From CAVWCW01 sp965365625 (lineage in GTDB: Bacteria > Pseudomonadota > Gammaproteobacteria > Chromatiales > Chromatiaceae), in the NCBI GenBank assembly GCA_965365625.1, contig CBDUCL010000031.1, forward strand, positions 1 to 20,239: a DNA stretch of 20,239 nucleotides, in the 5' to 3' direction. The notes under the pieces were generated by a model. That model was not told where the DNA came from and did no database searches. It saw only the letters and a list, made by a program, of their open reading frames with translations. The stretch's first letter is position 1. Each line of letters begins with the position of its first letter. A program made the position numbers and the translations under genes. Positions 15,453 to 20,239 of this stretch are shown in pieces.

Positions 15453-15473
15453 TGCGGGGCCGAGCGCCCCGCA
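15453..15473. terminator. Hairpin between convergent genes
   Basis: TGCGGGGC (15453-15460) and GCCCCGCA (15466-15473) form an 8-bp stem with a 5-nt loop, 30 nt after the His-rich gene and 26 nt after the DUF3501 gene on the other strand. No long T-run follows, so it is a probable but not classical terminator for one or both genes. Confidence 0.55.
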
Positions 15474-15498
15474 TAAAACCGGTGATCGGTCAATACGC

Positions 15499-16083
15499 CT
15501 AACCCAGGTCTGCCGCCAGGGCGTCCCGGATATTGCCCGGGATCGGCTCGGCTGCCTCGGTATAGTTGGGATGCTCGATACCGGCACTGACGGCAGCCCC
15601 GGCCTTGACCGCCTGGACCATTTCCGGGCTGAGTTCGAAGCGCAGAAAATGCACCGACGAGGTCTTTTCCTCGTCCGCCCGCTCCAGGTCCTCATCCGCA
15701 ATGGCATAAACGCGGTCGAAGTCGGCCACCTGCACCCAGACCTTATCTTCGATCCCGATCAGGCCCGCCAGCTTGACGCGCCGCTCCTCCGGATCCGGGT
15801 ACTCCATCATGAAGGTCGCCTTCCAGTTGCTCCCATCCGGGATCAGGGGATTATAGGCGTCCAGTTCCTCCTGAATCCCCTCAGCCTCGAAGATGCGCTC
15901 GATGCGCAGCATTTCCTGCACCTGGTACTGCATGGTCAAGGCGTCTTCAAAATACAGGCTGGCATTAGCCCCCAAGGCCAGCTTGCGGTTTTTCTTGTGC
16001 GCCATCACCTCGGCGCGGAACTCGCCGCGCCGCTGGGCATATTCCTCGAGGCTAAACAGGTTTTCTCGGCTGAGTTTGTTCAT
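15499..16083 (-). CDS. DUF3501 family protein
   Basis: A 194-residue soluble protein of DUF3501, a family of unknown function that I know mainly from gene strings with rubrerythrin and a GlpC/HdrD-like Fe-S protein. It starts MNKLSRENLFSLEEYAQRRG, has a basic segment AHKKNRKLALG and an acidic one, and ends in SAGIEHPNYTEAAEPIPGNIRDALAADLG. It has no cysteine, no signal peptide and no membrane span. ATG 16083 lies 3 nt after the stop of the Fe-S gene, so the two are almost certainly co-translated. The gene is the last of the rubrerythrin string and is followed by a hairpin. A role as a partner or maturation factor of the Fe-S protein is a guess from context only. Confidence 0.88.
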   Translation of the reverse strand: MNKLSRENLFSLEEYAQRRGEFRAEVMAHKKNRKLALGANASLYFEDALTMQYQVQEMLRIERIFEAEGIQEELDAYNPLIPDGSNWKATFMMEYPDPEERRVKLAGLIGIEDKVWVQVADFDRVYAIADEDLERADEEKTSSVHFLRFELSPEMVQAVKAGAAVSAGIEHPNYTEAAEPIPGNIRDALAADLG

Positions 16084-16086
16084 GAT

Positions 16087-17427
16087 TTAGACTCCGTAAG
16101 CCTTGCGCAGCAGACTGATCGGATGTTCCGGGTTGCTGCCGTCGTCCAGGCCATTGGCGATCTGATGACCGGCCATGGCGCAATCGCTGGTGTAGTAATC
16201 AGCCTCCATTTGCTTTACCCGATTGACTACCGGGCGGGCAATCTTCATGGAGGTCTCGTGGTACTCTTTTTTCACCGCATAGGTCCCGTCGTGACCGGAG
16301 CAGCGCTCGATCGCCTGCACCTCGGTGTCCGGCACCAGTTGCAGGGCGTCCCGGGTCTTCAGGCCGATACGCTGAACCCGCTGATGGCAGGCCACGTGGT
16401 AGGCGACCTTGCCCAGGGAGTGCTTAAAGTCGGTCTTCAGCTTGCCGTGCTTATGGCGCAGCATCAGATATTCGAAGGGATCGAAAATCGCCTCGGCTAC
16501 CTTTTGCACCTGCGGATCGTCCGGGAACAGCAACGGCAATTCCTGCTTGAACATCAGGCCGCACGAGGGAACCGGGGCGACAATGTCCCAGCCTTCGTCC
16601 ACCAGCTTGGCCAGCACCGGGATATTGACGTTCTTGGACTTCTCCACCGATTCGAGATCGCCGAGCTCCAGCTTCGGCATGCCGCAGCAGCGCTCTTTGG
16701 GGGCGATGGTGACCGGGATGCCGTTGTGCTCAAACACCGCCACCAGGTCCTCGCCGATCTCCGGCTCGTTGCGGTTGCCGTAACAGGTTGCGAACAGCAC
16801 CACCTTGCCCTTGGTCGGCCCGGCCGCTTCGGCGCCGTCGCCGGGTTTCTGGGTTAGGCGGCTGCGCATGGAACGGCTGTGGAACTCGGGCAACTTGGCG
16901 TTCTTGTGCACGCCGAACTGCTTCTCCAGGACCTTGCGGAAACCGCCGTTGCGGTTCATCGCATTGACCACGCCAGACACCACCGGGATGCCCGCCAGGG
17001 AGCCCAAGCGGTCGGTATTAGTCAGCGTCTTATCACGGAAAGACGCGCCCTGCTGCTTGAATTTGACCGCTTTGGCCTGCAGCATCAGGTGCGGAAAGTC
17101 CAGGTCCCATTCGTGGGGCGGCACATAGGGGCATTTTGTCAGGAAGCAGAGATCGCAGAGATAGCAGTGGTCGACCACCTGCCAATAGTCCTCTTTCGCG
17201 ACCCCATCCACTTCCATCGTGTCGGATTCGTCCACCAGGTCAAACAAGGTGGGGAAGGAGTTGCAAAGGCTCACGCAGCGCCGGCATCCATGGCAGATGT
17301 CGAACACCCGCTCCAACTCCTTGAACAACGATTCCTCGTCGTAAAATTCTGGTTTCTTCCAGTCCAGGGCATGCCGGGTCGGCGCCTCCAAACTGCCTTC
17401 TCGGGCGGAGCCAGTCGGTCCTGCCAT
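16087..17427 (-). CDS. GlpC/HdrD-like Fe-S oxidoreductase
   Basis: A 446-residue cytoplasmic electron-transfer protein. Two 4Fe-4S motifs are present: C45-C48-C51-C55 (CHGCRRCVSLC) and C88-C91-C94-C99 (CYLCDLCFLTKCP). Two CCG-type domains follow: the first has C215, CCG at 247-249 and C289; the second has C347, C376 and C416, but its CCG is CSG (ERCSGHDGTY). CCG domains bind unusual Fe-S clusters in heterodisulfide reductases and GlpC-type quinone-linked subunits. No membrane segment and no flavin site, so it must work with a partner. ATG 17427 is set by GGAGG 5 nt upstream; an upstream in-frame start lacks this. It lies 106 nt after rubrerythrin and 3 nt before DUF3501. A link to rubrerythrin reduction is inference. 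Confidence 0.9.
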   Translation of the reverse strand: MAGPTGSAREGSLEAPTRHALDWKKPEFYDEESLFKELERVFDICHGCRRCVSLCNSFPTLFDLVDESDTMEVDGVAKEDYWQVVDHCYLCDLCFLTKCPYVPPHEWDLDFPHLMLQAKAVKFKQQGASFRDKTLTNTDRLGSLAGIPVVSGVVNAMNRNGGFRKVLEKQFGVHKNAKLPEFHSRSMRSRLTQKPGDGAEAAGPTKGKVVLFATCYGNRNEPEIGEDLVAVFEHNGIPVTIAPKERCCGMPKLELGDLESVEKSKNVNIPVLAKLVDEGWDIVAPVPSCGLMFKQELPLLFPDDPQVQKVAEAIFDPFEYLMLRHKHGKLKTDFKHSLGKVAYHVACHQRVQRIGLKTRDALQLVPDTEVQAIERCSGHDGTYAVKKEYHETSMKIARPVVNRVKQMEADYYTSDCAMAGHQIANGLDDGSNPEHPISLLRKAYGV

Positions 17428-17483
17428 GGGATCCTCCAATTCGCACGTGGAACGGAGCCGGCCGGGGGCAGGCTCCTGTTGGT

Positions 17484-17508
17484 GAGGTGGGGGCCGGGCC
17501 CCCACCTC
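17484..17508. promoter_or_regulatory. 11-bp hairpin after rubrerythrin
   Basis: GAGGTGGGGGC (17484-17494) and GCCCCCACCTC (17498-17508) form a perfect 11-bp stem with a 3-nt loop, 25 nt past the rubrerythrin stop on the minus strand. No T-run follows on that strand, so full termination is unlikely. It may protect or partly terminate the rubrerythrin message and so lower expression of the two genes downstream. Confidence 0.55.
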
Positions 17509-17533
17509 GGTCAGCCGATCAGCGCAGGGGCGC

Positions 17534-17953
17534 TCAGCTGTCCAGGGCGTCCAACGCCTTCTGGAAGCGATTGGCGTGGGAGCGCTCGGCCTTGGCCAAG
17601 GTCTCGAACCAATCGGCGATCTCGTCGAAGCCCTCGTCGCGGGCCTCTTTGGCCATCCCCGGGTACATGTCGGTGTACTCGTGGGTCTCGCCGGCGATGG
17701 CGGCCTTCAGGTTGTCGGAGGTACCACCGATCGGCAGACCGGTAGCGGGGTCGCCTACGGCTTCCAGGTACTCCAAATGGCCATGCGCATGGCCAGTCTC
17801 GCCTTCCGCGGTGGACCGAAATACCGAGGCGACGTCGTTGTAACCTTCGACATCGGCCTTGGAGGCGAAATACAGATAGCGGCGGTTCGCCTGGGATTCG
17901 CCGGCAAACGCGGCCTTCAGATTGTCTTCGGTCTTGCTACCTTTCAGGGACAT
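17534..17953 (-). CDS. rbr: Rubrerythrin without rubredoxin domain
   Basis: A diiron ferritin-like protein of 139 residues that reduces hydrogen peroxide to water. Diiron ligands are visible as E19 (AGESQANRRY), E52 with H55 (EGETGH), E89 (AGETHEY) and E123 with H126 (AERSH). The C-terminal rubredoxin domain of classical rubrerythrin (about 190 residues) is absent and there is no cysteine at all, so electrons must come from another protein; the Fe-S protein encoded next is the obvious candidate. A very strong ribosome site (AAGGAGGAA) precedes the ATG. Upstream lie a promoter and a near-consensus OxyR site, so the gene is probably induced by peroxide. Family identity is secure, the peroxidase role rests on family knowledge. 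Confidence 0.93.
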   Translation of the reverse strand: MSLKGSKTEDNLKAAFAGESQANRRYLYFASKADVEGYNDVASVFRSTAEGETGHAHGHLEYLEAVGDPATGLPIGGTSDNLKAAIAGETHEYTDMYPGMAKEARDEGFDEIADWFETLAKAERSHANRFQKALDALDS

Positions 17954-18009
17954 GTAAATTCCTCCTTAATACGTTTGATATAACGCCGGTCTGTCCAGCG
18001 CCTGGGGGA

Positions 18010-18038
18010 AATATAGTACCAGCATCTCAACAAAGGAA
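18010..18038 (-). promoter_or_regulatory. Candidate rubrerythrin promoter
   Basis: On the minus strand TTCCTT (18038-18033) and TATATT (18015-18010) are separated by exactly 17 nt. The -10 matches 5 of 6, the -35 only 2 of 6, the usual picture for a promoter that needs an activator. The OxyR site abuts its -35. The transcript would start near 18003 with a leader of about 50 nt. Confidence 0.6.
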
Positions 18039-18075
18039 ATAAGGAATTCCAATAAACTCGATAGACCCTGACTAT
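18039..18075. promoter_or_regulatory. OxyR binding site
   Basis: Read on the plus strand this is ATAA-N7-CAAT-N7-ATAG-N7-CTAT. It matches the OxyR consensus (ATAG-N7-CTAT-N7-ATAG-N7-CTAT) in 14 of 16 defined bases with exact spacing. It lies directly against the -35 of the rubrerythrin promoter and 7 nt after the stop codon of oxyR itself. The position fits activation of rbr by oxidised OxyR. Confidence 0.75.
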
Positions 18076-18082
18076 TGCCCCG

Positions 18083-19015
18083 TTATTCCTCCGACGACAG
18101 CAGTTCAACGCAGCTCAGCCTGCACTCCGCCACACTGCGGGCGACCAGTTCGACCGCTTCGGGGCGGGGAAAGCTGCGGCGCCACGCAAGGGCCACACGC
18201 CGGTTTGGCGGCTTCCCGGCAAAACGGCGGATACTCAGCAAACGCTCGGAAAAACGCTCGGCACCGGCAGCGGTGCAGGGCAGCACGGTCACCCCGATGC
18301 CACTTGCCACCATGTAGCGGATCGTCTCTAGGGAACCGCCCTCAAGATTTCGCTGGATGCCATTTACGGCGCTGCCCTGCAGGCATTCGGGGCACGCCAA
18401 CAACACCTGGTCGCGAAAACAGTGGCCGGCACCCAGCAACAGCACCTTTTCGTCCGCCAGCGCCCCTGGGGCCACCGTCTCCGAGCCGTTCCAGGGATGG
18501 GAACTGGGCACCAGCACCACGAAGGGCTCGTCGTAAAGAGGCCGGGTCAGCAAGCCGGGTTCGGAGAACGGCAGCGAAATAATGATGATATCCAGCTCGC
18601 CCTGCTTCAGGCGCGCGCTCAGATTCGCGGTGTAGTTCTCCTCGATCACCAAAGGCATCTCGGGAGCTCGCTCGGTGAGGATCGGCACCAGGTTCGGCAA
18701 CAGGTAGGGCCCGATAGTGTAGATCGCTCCGAGCCGCAACGGCCCAGCTAGTTGGTTGCGGCCCTGGCGGGCGATCTCTCGCACCACCCCCGCCTCTTCC
18801 AATACTCGCTGGGCCTGACTCACCACCTGCTCGCCGACCGGAGTGATGCTGACCTCCCCGGGGCCGCGTTCGAACAGGCTCACCCCCAGTTCCTCCTCCA
18901 GCTTCTTGACCGCCACGCTCAGCGTTGGTTGGCTGACGAAACAGGCCTCAGCGGCGCGCCCGAAGTGCTTCTCCCGGGCCACGGCCACGATATAGCGGAG
19001 CTCGTTCAAGGTCAT
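18083..19015 (-). CDS. oxyR: Hydrogen peroxide sensor-regulator OxyR
   Basis: LysR-family regulator, 310 residues (E. coli 305). The N-terminal winged helix is MTLNELRYIVAVAREKHFGR followed by AAEACFVSQPTLSVAVKKLE. In the effector domain the redox pair is present as GHCFRDQVLLAC with C199 and C208, the same numbers and spacing as the peroxide-sensing disulfide of E. coli OxyR. This sets it apart from CysB- or generic LysR-type proteins. A third cysteine, C211, follows closely. The gene is transcribed toward the rubrerythrin cluster on the same strand, and an OxyR site lies just after its stop codon. Upstream are a perfect TTGACA and a perfect TATAAT, but only 14 nt apart. No OxyR site was found in its own promoter region. 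Confidence 0.95.
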   Translation of the reverse strand: MTLNELRYIVAVAREKHFGRAAEACFVSQPTLSVAVKKLEEELGVSLFERGPGEVSITPVGEQVVSQAQRVLEEAGVVREIARQGRNQLAGPLRLGAIYTIGPYLLPNLVPILTERAPEMPLVIEENYTANLSARLKQGELDIIIISLPFSEPGLLTRPLYDEPFVVLVPSSHPWNGSETVAPGALADEKVLLLGAGHCFRDQVLLACPECLQGSAVNGIQRNLEGGSLETIRYMVASGIGVTVLPCTAAGAERFSERLLSIRRFAGKPPNRRVALAWRRSFPRPEAVELVARSVAECRLSCVELLSSEE

Positions 19016-19090
19016 AGCGGATTACTCACTTTCTGAATCCATCCCCGATGGCGGGAACCACTTCCCGGAAATCCCGGCCCGATTTTCTCT

Positions 19091-19116
19091 ATTATACGTT
19101 CTAGGGAAGTTGTCAA
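19091..19116 (-). promoter_or_regulatory. Candidate oxyR promoter with 14-nt spacer
   Basis: On the minus strand TTGACA (19116-19111) and TATAAT (19096-19091) are both perfect consensus hexamers but lie 14 nt apart instead of 16-18. The leader to the oxyR ATG would be about 70 nt. The gap 19016-19329 holds this promoter, repeat copy B and no gene. Confidence 0.45.
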
Positions 19117-19148
19117 TCTCGGGGGCCGTGTGCTATGCATGCCGGTTA

Positions 19149-19299
19149 GGGAAACGCTGAACAATGCCACCCAGGGGGTTCGTCAGCGCGGCTTTCGAAG
19201 ACCAAGTTGCCGAAAGCCTTGATTTTCAATCGCTTGGGGCGATTGAAAATGACGGGGCATGGTGCCCGCGCGGGAAACGCTTAACCTACAGCGTTTCCC
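19149..19299 (+). repeat. Dispersed ~150-bp multi-hairpin element, copy B (upstream of cpdA)
   Basis: The second copy of the element at 14124-14273, in the same orientation. Its hairpins are more perfect: GGCTTTCG 19190-19197 with CGAAAGCC 19211-19218; a 12-bp perfect stem 19222-19233 with 19239-19250 and loop TTGGG; GGGCA 19255-19259 with TGCCC 19263-19267; and a 10-bp perfect stem GGGAAACGCT 19272-19281 with AGCGTTTCCC 19290-19299. The outer ends GGGAAACGCTG (19149-19159) and CAGCGTTTCCC (19289-19299) form an 11-bp perfect terminal inverted repeat. No target duplication is evident. It ends 30 nt before the cpdA ATG. Confidence 0.82.
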
Positions 19300-19329
19300 G
19301 GGATAACCGGAATCGACGCAGACCCCACA

Positions 19330-20154
19330 ATGCCGCTAGCCGGACTCTTCAACACCTTGCCCCCAGGAAGCCTACGCATCCTGCAGGTCACCGACACCCA
19401 CTTGTACGCCGATCCGGAAGGCTGTCTGTTGGGGCTCAACACCCTTAACTCCCTGGACGCCGTGCTGGAGCTGACCCAACGGCAACTGGGCCCTGTCGAT
19501 CTGGTACTCGCCACCGGCGATCTGGTGCACGACGCCAGCGCCTCAGGCTATTCCCGGCTGCGCGAACGCCTGTCTGGACTCAACGCCCCGGTGTATTGCC
19601 TGCCCGGCAACCATGATCTGCCGAACGCTATGCGCGAACACCTGGTAGGCGGCCCGGTGCAAATGCTGCCCTGGGTGCTGCGTGGCGACTGGCTCCTAGT
19701 GTTTCTCGACTCCACGATCCCTGAAGAAGACGGCGGCCACCTGCGGTCCGAGGAGCTGGACCGACTGGCGGCGATACTGCAGCGCTACCCGAAGCAGCAC
19801 AGCCTGATCTGCCTGCACCATCACCCCCTGGCCGCCGGCAGCCGCTGGATGGACTCCATGACGGTGGACAATGCCGACCAGTTGCTGGCAATCGTCGAAC
19901 GCCACCCCCAGGTTCGGGGGCTGCTCTGGGGTCATATCCACCAGGAATTCGACCGCACCCGGCAGGGCGTGCGGTTTCTGGGCAGCCCCTCGACCTGCAT
20001 CCAATTTACCCCCAATAAGCATGGCTTCGGCGTAGACTCCACCCCGCCGGGCTACCGCTGGCTGGCACTTCAGCCCGACGGCCAGATCCAAACCGGGGTC
20101 GAACGCCTGGCCAGTCTACCCGGGCAAATCAACTTCGCCTCCGGCGGCTATTAA
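19330..20154 (+). CDS. cpdA: 3',5'-cyclic-AMP phosphodiesterase CpdA
   Basis: Class III cyclic nucleotide phosphodiesterase that hydrolyses cAMP to AMP in the cytoplasm and so tunes CRP-cAMP signalling. The 274-residue product (E. coli 275) has the full metallophosphoesterase motif set: D22 and H24 in VTDTHLY, D64 in ATGDLVHD, N94-H95 in PGNHD, the HHHP run at 163-166, and GHIH at 201-204. The ATG at 19330 has no good Shine-Dalgarno sequence; no other in-frame start nearby fits the family better, since ILQVTDTHLY must be kept. Repeat copy B lies just upstream and a heptanucleotide array begins 30 nt after the stop. Its neighbours are unrelated in function. Confidence 0.94.
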   Translation: MPLAGLFNTLPPGSLRILQVTDTHLYADPEGCLLGLNTLNSLDAVLELTQRQLGPVDLVLATGDLVHDASASGYSRLRERLSGLNAPVYCLPGNHDLPNAMREHLVGGPVQMLPWVLRGDWLLVFLDSTIPEEDGGHLRSEELDRLAAILQRYPKQHSLICLHHHPLAAGSRWMDSMTVDNADQLLAIVERHPQVRGLLWGHIHQEFDRTRQGVRFLGSPSTCIQFTPNKHGFGVDSTPPGYRWLALQPDGQIQTGVERLASLPGQINFASGGY

Positions 20155-20184
20155 GCAACCGCCAACAAGCTACCAGCCGACCTT

Positions 20185-20239
20185 CTCAGTCCTCAGTCCT
20201 CAGTCCTCAGTCCTCAGTCCTCAGTCCTCAGTCCTCAGT
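20185..20239. repeat. Second heptanucleotide tandem array (CTCAGTC), cut by window end
   Basis: Seven full CTCAGTC units plus six bases, running off the right edge. The unit is identical to the array at 9820-9914 and there are no CTCAATC variants in the visible part. It starts 30 nt after the cpdA stop codon, so both arrays lie just behind the 3' end of a gene. Confidence 0.95.

Noticed and set aside
15571..16857. 428-codon open frame antisense to DUF3501 and the Fe-S gene
   Set aside because: Spans two real genes on the other strand and shows no family signature.
19016..19148. OxyR autoregulation site upstream of oxyR
   Set aside because: CTAT occurs at 19089 and again near 19133, but the 7-nt-spaced partner half-sites are missing.

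Overview
The window reads as chromosomal DNA of a GC-rich gammaproteobacterium, possibly a Chromatiales/Ectothiorhodospiraceae-type organism. The lineage is inferred from gene content (type 1 GshA, FabA, RfaH, CpdA, HtpX, Prc, a gammaproteobacterial-style YjbQ) and is not proven. Nothing resembles a prophage, plasmid, integron or CRISPR array. Almost all the DNA is core or conserved genes; the unusual material lies between genes.

Layout. 1-3022: glutamate-cysteine ligase (gshA, cut by the left edge), a secreted thioredoxin-like protein, and a divergent D-Ala-D-Ala endopeptidase (pbpG). 3023-3499: a 60-residue unknown protein behind a good sigma-54 promoter candidate, closed by a 13-bp inverted repeat shared with the end of prc. 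3500-8597 (minus strand): yjbQ, a lipoprotein M48-TPR protease and a Tnr3-type Nudix hydrolase joined by 4-bp overlaps, then the tail-specific protease prc. 8698-10791: glucokinase and htpX, convergent, with a heptanucleotide tandem repeat array between them. 10870-12289: rfaH and a CpsB-type phosphatase. 12415-15423: proS, fabA and a His-rich exported protein. 15499-19015 (minus strand): oxyR, a near-consensus OxyR site, rubrerythrin, a GlpC/HdrD-like Fe-S protein and DUF3501. 19330-20154: cpdA, followed by a second heptanucleotide array that runs off the window.

How genes may work together. The clearest unit is oxyR > OxyR site > rubrerythrin > Fe-S oxidoreductase > DUF3501. It looks like a peroxide-induced system in which a rubredoxin-less rubrerythrin could be served by the Fe-S protein, with DUF3501 in an unknown role. 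A second unit couples YjbQ, whose family has a side activity as thiamine-phosphate synthase, with a Nudix enzyme of the family that removes damaged thiamine diphosphate. The CpsB-type phosphatase next to rfaH suggests control of exopolysaccharide.

Non-coding structure. Two copies of an otherwise unexplained element of about 150 bp, each with four consecutive hairpins, fill the space upstream of fabA and cpdA. Several stem positions change in a compensatory way between the copies. The CTCAGTC/CTCAATC arrays are a second dispersed repeat class.
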